Notes under the pieces: generated by a model
Databases searched by the model: none
What the model was told of the DNA's origin: nothing
What the model saw: the letters and a program-made list of their open reading frames with translations, nothing else
Assembly (NCBI RefSeq): GCF_947497005.1
Contig: NZ_CANMFF010000010.1
Span: forward strand, 124,001-188,000
Length of the DNA stretch: 64,000 bases
DNA from: an uncultured Ruegeria sp.
GTDB taxonomy: Bacteria > Pseudomonadota > Alphaproteobacteria > Rhodobacterales > Rhodobacteraceae
Direction of reading: 5' to 3'
Translations under genes and position numbers: made by a program
Part shown: positions 18,361 to 28,052 of the stretch, piece by piece
Position numbering within the stretch: position 1 is the stretch's first letter
Layout: every line of letters starts with the position of its first letter

Positions 18361-18570
18361 GAAACGGCAAAACCGCTCAATCTGATCTATGTACCTGTAA
18401 AATTGGCAAAAATACTTAAACAGAAACAGTTCTGGAGCTTTTCGAAGATTTAGTGAAGAGCAGCCAGATGACCCCGATCCAAATACGCACTGACAACAAG
18501 AGGTTTGTGCCGATCAGCGGCCTCCATCGATTGGAGGCCATTCGTGCCGGTGTATGCATGTTTTCGATCT
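18361..18570 (+). pseudogene. Frameshifted ParB-like nuclease-domain remnant
   Basis: Two frames together read as a ParB/Srx-type domain. The first, from 18361, gives ETAKPLNLIYVPVKLAKILK. After a shift near 18430 the other frame gives TVLELFEDLVKSSQMTPIQI and then RFVPISGLHRLEAIRA up to about 18560, matching the TPIxVR...GLHRLEA core of ParB-like proteins. Beyond that point the sequence is no longer recognisable. The gene start is not visible. It lies directly downstream of the unknown 229-residue gene. Confidence 0.65.
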
Positions 18571-18652
18571 GCTCAGTTGGAAGTTCAAGACCTGTTTCCA
18601 GATTGGTGCTCGAAAACAGATTCAGGATTTGCGAGACGTGAAGCGCGGCACG

Positions 18653-21600
18653 TCACTTTTCTTCGATCACTTCAAGCAACCTACCTACATCCGCACGCAC
18701 GGTTTCTATTGCCGCTTCACGCACCGGGCCGAATCCGCGGATTTCCAGCGGGGCTGACAGGATTTTCAGGCAAGTATCAGCCTTGATGGTGGGCGCCGCC
18801 ACTTCGAGATGATCCAGGATATTATGAAACCAAGCTAAAGTTTCGTTTTCAAGCTTGCGGTCCTTTGAAAACCGGAACGGGTCAAGCCATCCGCCGCGAA
18901 ACCTGCGTAAACGTGAAAGGGTTCTCAGAACGGGGGTCATCCACTCACCGTAGCTTCGTTTTGTTGGCCGACCTCGTGCATCTTTCCGGCCATTCAGAAC
19001 CGGTGGAGCAAGATGGTATTTGATCCGAAAACCACTTTCGAACTCGGACAGCAGTTGTTTCTCGAATTGTCGTGAAGTCAGCAATCGGGCGACCTCGAAT
19101 TCGTCCTTGATTGCCATGAGGCGGAACAAGGATTTTGCGGCGATCGAAAGAGCTTCCTCTCGTATGTGATCCGGCAGCGCAACGGCCAAACGGGCGAGGC
19201 GGTCACGGTACTGCTGTGCATAAGCATCATCGTGATAGGTCGCCAATTCGCCTGACCGAAAGTCGATTACCTGCTGCGCGGTTTCTAGAATTGATCGCTC
19301 TTGCTTTTGAACCAGAGACCGTGGGGTTGCAGCGATCACCCGGCCAAGATCAAAAGCCATCGCATTGGCCTCGACAGCGGTCCCGTTCAGCAAGATCGCC
19401 TGTTTGATTGAAGCCTCACTGATCGGGATAATCCCTTGCTGCCACGCGGCACCCAAAAGCAAGGTGTTGGCATAAACCGAGTCTCCCATCAAATCCTCTG
19501 CCAGTTTGTTCGCATCCAAACCGAGAACGTTTTCATCGCCAACAGTCCGGCGTATGAGCGCTTCTCGTTCTTCGACCCGGAGTTGGGCATCGCGATGCAG
19601 AACAAGGTCACCTGTAGGCATTTCCGCACGGTTCAGAACGATTTTGGTACCTTTGCGGTAATGAACGGAAGCTTTAGGTGCGGAAGACACGACCGCGTCA
19701 CACCCAATTACGGCGTCGGCGCTCTTGGCCTCTATGCGGACTTGATTGATTTCATCGGGCGCGCGGGCAATGCGAACATAGCCGATAACCGTGCCAAATT
19801 TCTGGGCAAACCCGGTGAAATCCAGCACGCTGGCTCCTTTGCCTTCCAGATGCGCCGCCATCGTCAGGACCGCGCCGACGGTTACGACACCAGTACCGCC
19901 GACCCCACAAACAAGAAGATCATAGGGTGCGTCCAGGTTCGGAAGCTGTGGGTCGGGTACATTGGCGAGAAGTGAAGGGACATCCTGCTCTTGCCCGGAT
20001 TTCTTTCGTCGCACCGCCCCTTCGACTGTTATGAAACTGGGACAAAACCCGTTCAGGCAGGAAAAGTCTTTGTTGCAGGAATTCAGGTTGATCTTTCGCT
20101 TGCGACCGAGCGGGGTTTCCAGCGGTTCGATGCTGAGGCAGTTGCTTTCGACCGAACAATCGCCACAGCCTTCGCACACCGCCGGGTTAATATACGCAAA
20201 CCGCTTGGGATCTTCCACTTTTCCACGCTTGCGGCGACGGCGTTTTTCAGTGGCGCAGGTCTGTTCATAGATCAGAACAGTTACGCCTTCGATGTCGCGC
20301 AATTCGCGTTGCACGGCGTCCATCTCTTCGCGGGGATGGAAGCTTGTCTGTGCAGGAAAATCATCGCGTTTGAATTTTGTGATTTCATCCGAGACCAGAG
20401 CAATCCGATCCACCCCTTCCGCGCGGCAGGTCTGTGCGATCCCGGAAACGCTGATAGGGCCATCTACCGGTTGACCTCCTGTCATTGCTACAGCGTCATT
20501 ATAGAGGATCTTGTATGTGATGTTTGTGCCTGCTGCCACAGCCTGGCGAATGGCAAGCGAGCCGGAGTGATACCACGTGCCTTCGCCAAGGTTCTGGAAG
20601 ATATGTTTGTTGCCGTTGAATTTCGAGGCAACGACGTGTGGCACGCCTTCACCACCCATCTGCGCATAACCGACCGTGTTGCGGTTCATCCAACTTGCCA
20701 TAACGTGACAGCCGATGCCTGACGCAGCGGTGCTGCCGTCGGGGACTTTGGTGGACGTGTTATGTGGGCAACCCGAACAAAAATAGGGTGTTCTGACCGC
20801 ACCCGGAATGCTCAGAGTTGATGGCGAACTGTCCGTCAGAGCCTTCGCTTTTTCCAGCAGTCCTTCTTTCGGAAAAAACCGGTCGAGGCGCTCTGCAACG
20901 AACGGGATCAGTTCCGACGGGCTCAGCTCTCCGGTCCAGGGGATCAATGGATCGCCTGCGGCGCGGTGCTTTCCAACCATCTTTTCAGGCTTGTCACCTG
21001 GCCAGTCATAGAAATACTCCTTGAACTGGCTCTCGATAATCCCGCGTTTTTCCTCGACGACCAGCACCTCTTTTTTGCCCCGGACAAAAGACAGCGCATC
21101 GCGCCGTGCTAGGGGCCAAACCATCCCGACCTTGTAGATGTCGATGCCCAAACGGCGGCAATCGGCTTCGTCCAGTCCCAGAAGGCGCAGCACCTCCATC
21201 AGGTCAAGATGACCCTTGCCTGTTGTGACTATCCCGAAAGGAGCATCTTCGATATCATAGATGCGCCGGTCGATCGGGTTTGCCTCGACGAAAGCCTCGA
21301 CCGCCTGCAACTTGTGTTCGATCCGGGTCTCGATGGCCGGGCTCGGCAAATCGGCGCTTCGGACGTGCAGGCCACCTGGCGGCAGGTCTGTTTCAGGCAA
21401 GGTAAACGCGCGGTCCGGTTTCAGTTCTACAGATTGTCCACTTTCAACGGTTTCGGAAATCGCCTTGAACCCGACCCAAGTGCCCGAAAAGCGGCTCAAC
21501 GCAATACCGTATTCACCGAACTCCAGGAACTCGGCCACGTTGGCCGGGTTCAGCGTTGGCATGAACCAGGTCATGAAGGCGACATCAGACTGATGTGGCA

Positions 21601-22078
21601 TTGAAGAAGACACACAGCCATGATCGTCACCCGCAACAACCAGAACCCCGCCCTTCGGCGACGATCCATAGGCATTGCCATGGCGCAGCGCATCCCCGGA
21701 ACGGTCAACTCCGGGGCCTTTCCCGTACCACATGGAAAACACGCCCTCGACTTCGCAGTCAGGATCCAGCGAAGCCTGCTGGGCCCCAAGAACCGCAGTG
21801 GCGCCGAGGTCTTCGTTTACGGCTGGCATGAATGTAATTCGGGCTTTTTCGGTTTCATCTTTCGCTCGCCACAGTTCCAGATCCAACCCACCGAGGGGTG
21901 ACCCCCGGTATCCGGATATGAACCCTGCCGTTTTGTTCCCCGCTGCTGTGTCCCTGCGTGCCTGATCCAACATGATGCGCACCAAAGCTTGTGTTCCGGT
22001 CAGGAACACCCGTCCCTCCGAGAGCCTGTACCGGTCCGACAGGGCGTATGTTTCGAATTTCAGGGATTGGTGGGTCAT
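18653..22078 (-). CDS. Indolepyruvate ferredoxin oxidoreductase (fused alpha/beta/gamma type)
   Basis: This thiamine-diphosphate enzyme oxidatively decarboxylates aryl pyruvates (indolepyruvate, phenylpyruvate) to arylacetyl-CoA, reducing ferredoxin. The 1141-residue protein has an N-terminal pyrimidine-binding part (FLTGTQALVRIMLDQARRD, SGYRGSPLGG), a diphosphate-binding part (GIGCHVMASWMNRNTVGYAQ), a ferredoxin-like cluster segment with CEGCGDCSVESNC and further Cys around NSCNKDFSCLNGFC, and a C-terminal gamma-type domain (CGVGGTGVVTVGAVL). The start at 22078 drops 32 residues of unrelated extension. Its product phenylacetyl-CoA is the substrate of the PaaABCE epoxidase in this window, so it may link phenylalanine breakdown to paa. 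It is divergent from an Lrp-type gene. Confidence 0.93.
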   Translation of the reverse strand: MTHQSLKFETYALSDRYRLSEGRVFLTGTQALVRIMLDQARRDTAAGNKTAGFISGYRGSPLGGLDLELWRAKDETEKARITFMPAVNEDLGATAVLGAQQASLDPDCEVEGVFSMWYGKGPGVDRSGDALRHGNAYGSSPKGGVLVVAGDDHGCVSSSMPHQSDVAFMTWFMPTLNPANVAEFLEFGEYGIALSRFSGTWVGFKAISETVESGQSVELKPDRAFTLPETDLPPGGLHVRSADLPSPAIETRIEHKLQAVEAFVEANPIDRRIYDIEDAPFGIVTTGKGHLDLMEVLRLLGLDEADCRRLGIDIYKVGMVWPLARRDALSFVRGKKEVLVVEEKRGIIESQFKEYFYDWPGDKPEKMVGKHRAAGDPLIPWTGELSPSELIPFVAERLDRFFPKEGLLEKAKALTDSSPSTLSIPGAVRTPYFCSGCPHNTSTKVPDGSTAASGIGCHVMASWMNRNTVGYAQMGGEGVPHVVASKFNGNKHIFQNLGEGTWYHSGSLAIRQAVAAGTNITYKILYNDAVAMTGGQPVDGPISVSGIAQTCRAEGVDRIALVSDEITKFKRDDFPAQTSFHPREEMDAVQRELRDIEGVTVLIYEQTCATEKRRRRKRGKVEDPKRFAYINPAVCEGCGDCSVESNCLSIEPLETPLGRKRKINLNSCNKDFSCLNGFCPSFITVEGAVRRKKSGQEQDVPSLLANVPDPQLPNLDAPYDLLVCGVGGTGVVTVGAVLTMAAHLEGKGASVLDFTGFAQKFGTVIGYVRIARAPDEINQVRIEAKSADAVIGCDAVVSSAPKASVHYRKGTKIVLNRAEMPTGDLVLHRDAQLRVEEREALIRRTVGDENVLGLDANKLAEDLMGDSVYANTLLLGAAWQQGIIPISEASIKQAILLNGTAVEANAMAFDLGRVIAATPRSLVQKQERSILETAQQVIDFRSGELATYHDDAYAQQYRDRLARLAVALPDHIREEALSIAAKSLFRLMAIKDEFEVARLLTSRQFEKQLLSEFESGFRIKYHLAPPVLNGRKDARGRPTKRSYGEWMTPVLRTLSRLRRFRGGWLDPFRFSKDRKLENETLAWFHNILDHLEVAAPTIKADTCLKILSAPLEIRGFGPVREAAIETVRADVGRLLEVIEEK

Positions 22079-22193
22079 GGAAGCCTCGCGTTTCCTGGGT
22101 AGTGTACCGCGAAGCTCTGAGGGGTTTGTTCTACTTGTTCGGGAATTCTGATATTTTTCGAATAAAGTTTTCAATTTTCTCTGAATAGTCGGG

Positions 22194-22199
22194 TATAAT
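22194..22199 (+). promoter_or_regulatory. -10 box (TATAAT) abutting the Lrp-type gene start
   Basis: A consensus TATAAT ends six bases before the ATG at 22206. A transcript starting the usual seven bases downstream would begin at or next to that ATG, so the mRNA may be leaderless. No ribosome site is seen before the ATG. The surrounding AT-rich 22140-22200 stretch would also suit Lrp-family binding. Confidence 0.4.
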
Positions 22200-22205
22200 T
22201 CCCAA

Positions 22206-22673
22206 ATGCGCCTCGACTCACGTGACTGTCACCTACTCGCGCTCCTTCAGAAGGATTGCCGCATTTCAAACGCTGACCTAGCAGAACGGGTGGGCATGTC
22301 ATCTTCTGCCTGCTGGCGCCGAGTTCGCGCGTTCGAAGAGGTCGGATTGATTTCGCAATACAGGGCTGAATTGTCGCCGGAACAGGCCGGGCTCTCATTT
22401 CAGGCTTTGGTGCATGTGCATTTGACCCGGCACAACCCAGAACACTTAGAAAGGTTCATAGCTGCAATCGAGAAGCGCCCGGAAGTAATGGAATGCTATG
22501 CCACCACCGGCCAGGCAGATTACCACATGCGGGTGATCTGCAAGGATATCGGGGCCTATAACGGTTTCCTCGAAGATTTTCTGTTTCGCCTACCGGCAGT
22601 GGAAAGCGCACAAACGAATGTCGTTCTCCGCGAAATCAAACGCAGCAACGCTCTGCCGATGCCTCTGGGTTGA
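22206..22673 (+). CDS. Lrp/AsnC-family transcriptional regulator
   Basis: The protein is 155 residues with the classical layout: an N-terminal helix-turn-helix (LDSRDCHLLALLQKDCRISN, ADLAERVGMSSSACWRRVRAFEEVGLI) and a C-terminal RAM effector domain (PEVMECYATTGQADYHMRVI). It diverges from the indolepyruvate oxidoreductase gene with 127 bases between starts, so local control of that gene by an aromatic or branched amino acid is likely. Confidence 0.92.
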   Translation: MRLDSRDCHLLALLQKDCRISNADLAERVGMSSSACWRRVRAFEEVGLISQYRAELSPEQAGLSFQALVHVHLTRHNPEHLERFIAAIEKRPEVMECYATTGQADYHMRVICKDIGAYNGFLEDFLFRLPAVESAQTNVVLREIKRSNALPMPLG

Positions 22674-23076
22674 AGTTGATCTTGCACATGTATTTACCAT
22701 GCAATCTGAGCGTTCCGGTTTTGTCGTGATTTCTACAGCGTATTGGCGATTGTGACGAGTTTTCTAGCGACATCGAAACGGACGACCTTGAGACGCGTGC
22801 CATACCCCGAGGCTTATCGTTGGACTTCGGAAAAAAGCGGCTGGTCCGGCCCTCTACTCATCGCTGATCCCACAAATGTCGCTAGTGTCACCGCACCGTT
22901 TTCCGAGCTATGATTCACGAAGCGCAGTGAACTTCAATGCGTCCTGAGCCTGGGATTCAGCAAAAGGAAGAGGTTTGGCTGTTCAGCCAATAGTCTTGCA
23001 TCTAAAACAAATATAGATGTTAATGAATGTGACTAAGCGCCCACGCCGGAGGTGGAGTTTTTAAAAGGAGAGGCAA
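22674..23076. other. Intergenic region before the exported sulfatase
   Basis: About 400 bases without a recognisable gene, repeat or RNA. The last part holds the AAGGAGAG ribosome site of the sulfatase gene. Confidence 0.5.
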
Positions 23077-24750
23077 GTGAGAAGATTGAAATCTGCAGTG
23101 GCAGCACTGTTCGCCTGCTGTCCTGCGCCATATGCGATTGCACAAGAAGACCCCATTGCACATGATGCCGAGTATTACATACTTCTGGCTCAACTTGGTG
23201 AACAATGGTCTCAAGACGATGCTGCAGTTGATGCGCGCCTTGCAGAGTTCCGAGAAAGCAACAACGGTAAACCGCCGAATATCGTCTACCTGCTGATTGA
23301 TGACCTCGGGTTCGGAGAGATGGGTATCCCCGAACTCAACGCAGTACGCGGTTACGAAACACCGAACATTAACCAGTTCTCCGACGAAGCCATGCGCATG
23401 GTTCGCATGTATACTGAACCTTCCTGCACACCGACACGGACGGCGTTCACCACCGGCAGATATGCCGTGCGTTCGGGCATGGGGAATACGCAGGTTGATA
23501 TCGTCGGAGAAGGGCTGCCTGCAACCGAGGTCACCTTCGCAGAAATTCTGAAACAGGCCGGGTACAACACGTCACATGTCGGCAAGTGGCACATGGGTGA
23601 CATCGCTTCGGCTTGGGCTATGAACACTGGTTTTGACTACGCCCAGCACGCAGTGCATCAGCAGGGGCAACTGACGATCTATAATGACGACGCGATCCGC
23701 GAGCAGGTTTCGGTCGGCATCGCGGATTTTGATCCCATTTACACATTGGACGATTGGTTCCGGCCAGACGCTTCTGCAATGGCAACGGTCATTGAGGGTG
23801 AAGCAGGTGGCCCGATCCGTGAAATCCGTATGGAGCCCGGAGAGCGTTGGACCGCTGCCAAATACGATGAGATGAATGCAGCATTTCAGGAGAAAGCTGT
23901 AGAGGAACTGCGCCGCCTCGCGGCAGCGGACGATCCCTTCTTTCTGCAATACTGGCCGATGATCCCGTTGGACAATACTCGCGCAGGAAGGGATGGCCCT
24001 GACAGCCCGAACGGTGGTCTTTACGTAGACAAGATGATCCTTCTGGATGAGTATTTCGGAGATCTATTTGAGGTCATGGAAGACGTCGGTGTTGCAGACA
24101 ACACGATAGTTGTCCTGATGGGTGACAACGGCCATTTTACAAAGTACTCACCCCAGTCAGGCTTTACCCCGATGATTTTCAGCGGCGGCAAAGGCGATAC
24201 GCTTGAAGGCGGTGTGCGTGTCGATGCGTTTATCAGATGGCCGGGGATGGTCGGTGCGGATTCAATCATCAACAATATCATCCACGTGACAGACCTCTAT
24301 ACCACGCTGGCCCGGTTCGCCGGTGCAGATCAATTTATTCCCAGAGATCGCTTGATCGACGGGGTGGATCAATCTGCATCGATCCTTTTTGACGATGAGA
24401 CCAAGGGTCGTCGTGACAGCGTCATCATTTATAACATCGACCGCCCCGGCGCGATCGTGAAAGATAAGTTGAAGATGAACCTGCCCGGAGATGTGAAGAA
24501 CGGCATTCTGGCAAACTTCATCGACCTCTATCGCGACACGCATGAGAAATATCCGGTCTCTACCGAGGTCGGTGCCTGGGGTGGCAATGAATTTGTGCGT
24601 GTCCTGGGCCGTCACATGGCCCGCAAGGAGAAATATCCCGATATGCCCATCGATAAAGGAATGCCGTATGAGGGAATTGAAAACCTGCGCCCGGAGAGTG
24701 CCCACGCCGTTCAGCAATTCCTGACCAAGTTGGGCTCGGTCCAGCAGTGA
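23077..24750 (+). CDS. Exported arylsulfatase-type sulfatase
   Basis: This enzyme hydrolyses sulfate esters, presumably in the periplasm. The 557-residue protein has a short signal peptide (KSAVAALFACCPAPYAIAQ). The sulfatase core starts at KPPNIVYLLIDDLGFGEMG, with the formylglycine site C117-T-P-T-R121. This meets the minimal C-x-P-x-R signature but has Thr where CxPSR enzymes have Ser. Metal-site segments include VVLMGDNGHFTKYSP. The GTG start at 23077 has AAGGAGAG upstream. A DUF3179 membrane protein follows on the same strand. Confidence 0.9.
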   Translation: MRRLKSAVAALFACCPAPYAIAQEDPIAHDAEYYILLAQLGEQWSQDDAAVDARLAEFRESNNGKPPNIVYLLIDDLGFGEMGIPELNAVRGYETPNINQFSDEAMRMVRMYTEPSCTPTRTAFTTGRYAVRSGMGNTQVDIVGEGLPATEVTFAEILKQAGYNTSHVGKWHMGDIASAWAMNTGFDYAQHAVHQQGQLTIYNDDAIREQVSVGIADFDPIYTLDDWFRPDASAMATVIEGEAGGPIREIRMEPGERWTAAKYDEMNAAFQEKAVEELRRLAAADDPFFLQYWPMIPLDNTRAGRDGPDSPNGGLYVDKMILLDEYFGDLFEVMEDVGVADNTIVVLMGDNGHFTKYSPQSGFTPMIFSGGKGDTLEGGVRVDAFIRWPGMVGADSIINNIIHVTDLYTTLARFAGADQFIPRDRLIDGVDQSASILFDDETKGRRDSVIIYNIDRPGAIVKDKLKMNLPGDVKNGILANFIDLYRDTHEKYPVSTEVGAWGGNEFVRVLGRHMARKEKYPDMPIDKGMPYEGIENLRPESAHAVQQFLTKLGSVQQ

Positions 24751-24884
24751 CATGACAGGCGGGTCGGCTTGCCCCGCTCAGTTGACCGGCTGTCCCGAAG
24801 CCGAGCGGTATTCGGTTGCGGTTTCAAAACCATGTTCCCGAGTGCGGGAGGTCGGGATTTCGCCAAGATCCTGAGGAGGATAAA

Positions 24885-26126
24885 ATGCTCGCCAATCTTC
24901 TCTTCTACATTGGGCTCGCCCTGTCGCTGGGCATTGGATTTGTGTACTTTCGCGATCTGGGTGACATCTCCCAAATGGTGCTCAAAGTGAAGCGAGAAAA
25001 CACCATCCGCGTCTTGCGTAACGAGAACAAACTTATCCTGGTGGGCGCTGCAGCGACATGCGTCATGATCTTGGGGTATGCCATGGGGGGCGGCATCGGC
25101 TGGGTCTTCTGGGGCGCCTTGGTCCTTACCCTTTTCTTTTTTATGTTTACCTACATCTGGGTGCATGTCGGGCTGCGAAACCAAAAGGACAAGGCCAAGT
25201 ATTATTCCATCAAGGTTGCACGGGACTACATCAACCCCTCGGCCAGCGTCATGGTCATTGAAAAGAACGGGCATGCGCGTGCCCATTCCGACGGGCAAAT
25301 GATGCGACCGCATTTGGCGGGGGATGAAGTAGGTCTGGATGGAGAGGATGTGATATTGACCTACTGCGCGATGGCAAACCTCGGTGTCGGCTACTCGCCA
25401 ACCATTGAAGGGGAAAAACTGAACCTAACGGTGATGGCGCAGCATGGGAACAATCTGATCTTGCGGGACGACAATACCGGTGAGGCGATTCAGCATATTT
25501 ATGGCGTCAAGGACAGCGATATGGAACAGGGGGCGAAAGGCCCGGTCTGCCCGCTGAAACCCGCGCTTTCGATGAAGCCTTGGCCGACCTTTCGCATGAG
25601 CTTCCGTGCGTTCCAGAAAGCCTATCCGGACGGTGAAGTATACCTAAACATGCCTCCGAAGAACCCGATCCTGCGCCTTTTTGACATGGTGATGGGGATA
25701 GTCTTCGGATGGGGGATCGAGCGCCAGCACCACGAAGCTGCACCGGTCATGGATAACATGAGTCGCCCACTCGACAACCGGTTGCCAACCAAGACCTATG
25801 TCTGGGGCGTAACGGTTGAAAGAGATGCGACTTGTTGGACAGAAGAATTCCTGTTCGACCATGACAATCTGGTCAATGCCACAGTGGGTGGGCGAAACCT
25901 GGTGGTGAATTACGACCAGAAGTTCGAGAGCCTTGGCGTGTTTTATAACGACAGTGGCAAACCGGTGACGCACTGTGATTTCTGGGGAAACAGTGATCAG
26001 GGTAAACTGGAGCGGGTAGAGACCTTGCGCCCCGGGCTGTTCTGGCATGTCTGGTCCGAGTTTTTTCCCGCCACAGATGTCAACCGCATTAGCGATCCCG
26101 CGAATATCGAAAAAGAGGTCGCTTGA
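24885..26126 (+). CDS. Membrane-anchored DUF3179-family protein
   Basis: The protein is 413 residues with three N-terminal membrane helices (about 1-23, 45-67 and 70-92) and a large soluble part with the DUF3179 hallmarks: an MMRPHLAGDEVGLDGEDVIL-type stretch, then TYCAMANLGVGYSP. The biochemical role of the family is unknown. A GAGGAGG site fixes the ATG at 24885; upstream in-frame sequence is not needed. It follows the exported sulfatase after 134 bases, so shared expression is possible but not certain. Confidence 0.85.
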   Translation: MLANLLFYIGLALSLGIGFVYFRDLGDISQMVLKVKRENTIRVLRNENKLILVGAAATCVMILGYAMGGGIGWVFWGALVLTLFFFMFTYIWVHVGLRNQKDKAKYYSIKVARDYINPSASVMVIEKNGHARAHSDGQMMRPHLAGDEVGLDGEDVILTYCAMANLGVGYSPTIEGEKLNLTVMAQHGNNLILRDDNTGEAIQHIYGVKDSDMEQGAKGPVCPLKPALSMKPWPTFRMSFRAFQKAYPDGEVYLNMPPKNPILRLFDMVMGIVFGWGIERQHHEAAPVMDNMSRPLDNRLPTKTYVWGVTVERDATCWTEEFLFDHDNLVNATVGGRNLVVNYDQKFESLGVFYNDSGKPVTHCDFWGNSDQGKLERVETLRPGLFWHVWSEFFPATDVNRISDPANIEKEVA

Positions 26127-26341
26127 TCGTGCCTCCGCGGGGATGTGGTACAAACGCTGTTAACGAAACTTTCTTGCTTCTTTCTGAGCACTCAATCGAA
26201 GCCTGGATGTTACTGCGCCGGGTGTATTGCAGTCGTCTACAAAACCGATGAGGGCCTGGCCAACCGTAACGATGGTTTCGTCTGTTCATCAGGAGTGATC
26301 GCATGGTCTTTGGTGGCGACGAGATGCTTTTGCACCGGCAT
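26127..26341. other. Intergenic stretch between the DUF3179 gene and a transposase remnant
   Basis: No intact gene. Possible further decayed transposase sequence on the minus strand (TDETIVTVGQALIGFVDD at about 26240-26300) would fit the middle of an IS6-family enzyme, but the match is loose. Confidence 0.35.
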
Positions 26342-26498
26342 TGAGAATTCGCCCGACCCACCGGTTCAGCATGGTATGATCAATCGAAGCGCCGCGTTCG
26401 GACATGATTTCTTCCAGATCATGGCAGGAAACACAGGAGCGGACGCAAAAGAAGACTACTTATAGGATCACAACCTTCGGATATTGGGTGCCTTTGAA
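26342..26498 (-). mobile_element. IS6-family transposase remnant
   Basis: Minus-strand translation from 26498 gives FKGTQYPKVVIL, an in-frame stop, then VVFFCVRSCVSCHDLEEIMS and ERGASIDHTMLNRWVG. This is the N-terminal part of IS6/IS26-type transposases (FKG-x-hydrophobic, YR/CHDLEE, ERG...DH-T-NRWV). The catalytic DDE part is missing or unrecognisable and no terminal repeats are seen. It lies 141 bases downstream of the guanine deaminase stop. Confidence 0.7.
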
Positions 26499-26638
26499 GG
26501 AGAATATGCACTGACTTTCGATTTGATCGATCAGACAGGTCTTCACGTGCTGATCCAAAGACCATCAGTGATCAAAACGCTGCATCAGAACCACGTCGAT
26601 CGGAAAGAGAATGCAGCAGATCTGATGAGTGCCATGTG

Positions 26639-27988
26639 TCACGGTGCCGAAGCAATCGGATTATTTGCTATGCCTTGGTCTGATGTATCCACCCGGCATC
26701 CGACGCTGGATACACCTGAAATATAGACGCTCTCGATTGCGCGATCGTCGCCCATCACCTGCAGGACGAACAACTCTTCTGCAAGACTGCTTACGCGATC
26801 CATACGTAGGGCCATAGCCGGTGTGCTGCGTGCGTTCAAAACAACGATATCCGCTTCGGTTCCGGGGTCCAGATTGCCGATTTTGTCTTCCAGACCCAGA
26901 ACACAGGCGTTGCCGCGCGTTGCCCAATGGAACGCTTGCAAGGGATGCAGGGCCAACCCTTGTAATTGCAGGATCTTGTAACCTTCATTAAGAGTTTGCA
27001 GCATTGAATAGCTGGTGCCTGCGCCAACATCCGTCGCGATCCCGTTTGAGATGCCACGCCCGCTCAGACCCTCATGGTCAAAAAGGCCGCTACCAAGGAA
27101 CAAGTTCGAGGTCGGGCAAAAAACAGGATGCGCACCGGTTTCTGCGAGCGCGTCGACTTCGCGCGCTTCAAGGTGGATGGAGTGTCCCAACAGTGTCTTT
27201 TGACCGAGCAGGCCATAAGACTGGTAGACGTCAAGATAGTCGCGCGCTTGCGGATAAAGCTGCTTGGTAAAGGCAATCTCATCCTTGTTTTCCGACAGAT
27301 GAGTCTGGATGTGGCAATCCGGATGTTCCTGCGCGAGGGTTTGTGCCATTGCCATTTGTTCAGGAGTGGACGTGATTGCAAACCGAGGTGTGATGACATA
27401 GCCGTTGCGGCCCTTGCCGTGCCAGTCGGTGATCAAGGTTTTGGTGTCATCGTATCCGGTTTGCGGCGTGTCCTGCAGACCTTCGGGCGCGTTGCGGTCC
27501 ATCAGAACTTTACCGCCTAGCATGCGCATGTTTCGTCTGGTCGCCTCGGTAAAGAAAGCATCTGCGGATATCTTGTGGACCGAACAATATGCGACCGCAG
27601 TAGTGGTGCCGTGGGTGACGAGCTGATCGAAGAACGCCCGCGCCATGAGCGCACTGTGCGCGTCCGAGGCAAAGCGAGTTTCTTCCGGGAAAGTATAGTT
27701 GTTGAGCCAGTCCAATAGCTGCGCCCCCCACGAGGCGATCACCTGCACCTGCGGGAAGTGAATGTGCGTGTCGATGAACCCAGCCATCATCAGGTGGGGG
27801 TGATGGTCTGTAACCGGCACGTCCCTGGTTTTTGCTCTGACCTCAGCGAAGGGTCCCGTATCCTGAATGATCCCGTTTTGGATCAGCAACGCGCCATCCT
27901 CGAGATACGTATATGCGCCGGAATCTTCTCCGCTCTGCGGTTCACGATGAAAGGTCAGAAGACGACCGCGGAGCAATCTTTGTGTCAT
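26639..27988 (-). CDS. guaD: Guanine deaminase
   Basis: Converts guanine to xanthine, which the XdhABC enzyme of the same operon oxidises. The 449-residue amidohydrolase has the zinc ligands in GFIDTHIHFPQ, the THGTTTAVAYCSVH segment, HLSENKDEI, LGHSIHL and the catalytic Asp in NGIATDVGAGTSYSML. It is the last gene of the xdhA-xdhB-xdhC-permease-guaD run. The final 23 residues after VYISG (SSVGCRVDTSDQGIAN and on) do not look like family sequence, and the gene ends next to an IS6 remnant, so the natural C-terminus may have been replaced by read-through. Confidence 0.93.
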   Translation of the reverse strand: MTQRLLRGRLLTFHREPQSGEDSGAYTYLEDGALLIQNGIIQDTGPFAEVRAKTRDVPVTDHHPHLMMAGFIDTHIHFPQVQVIASWGAQLLDWLNNYTFPEETRFASDAHSALMARAFFDQLVTHGTTTAVAYCSVHKISADAFFTEATRRNMRMLGGKVLMDRNAPEGLQDTPQTGYDDTKTLITDWHGKGRNGYVITPRFAITSTPEQMAMAQTLAQEHPDCHIQTHLSENKDEIAFTKQLYPQARDYLDVYQSYGLLGQKTLLGHSIHLEAREVDALAETGAHPVFCPTSNLFLGSGLFDHEGLSGRGISNGIATDVGAGTSYSMLQTLNEGYKILQLQGLALHPLQAFHWATRGNACVLGLEDKIGNLDPGTEADIVVLNARSTPAMALRMDRVSSLAEELFVLQVMGDDRAIESVYISGVSSVGCRVDTSDQGIANNPIASAP

Positions 27989-28052
27989 GAATGGTCTCGT
28001 CTAAATAGAAAGGGAAGAGCAGGGGGCAGCCATGCGACTGCCCCATTATGGA

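Noticed and set aside
18519..18539. Eight-base stem GGCCTCCA / TGGAGGCC that looks like a terminator
   Set aside because: It lies inside the ParB-like remnant and encodes the GLHRLEA motif; no T tract follows.
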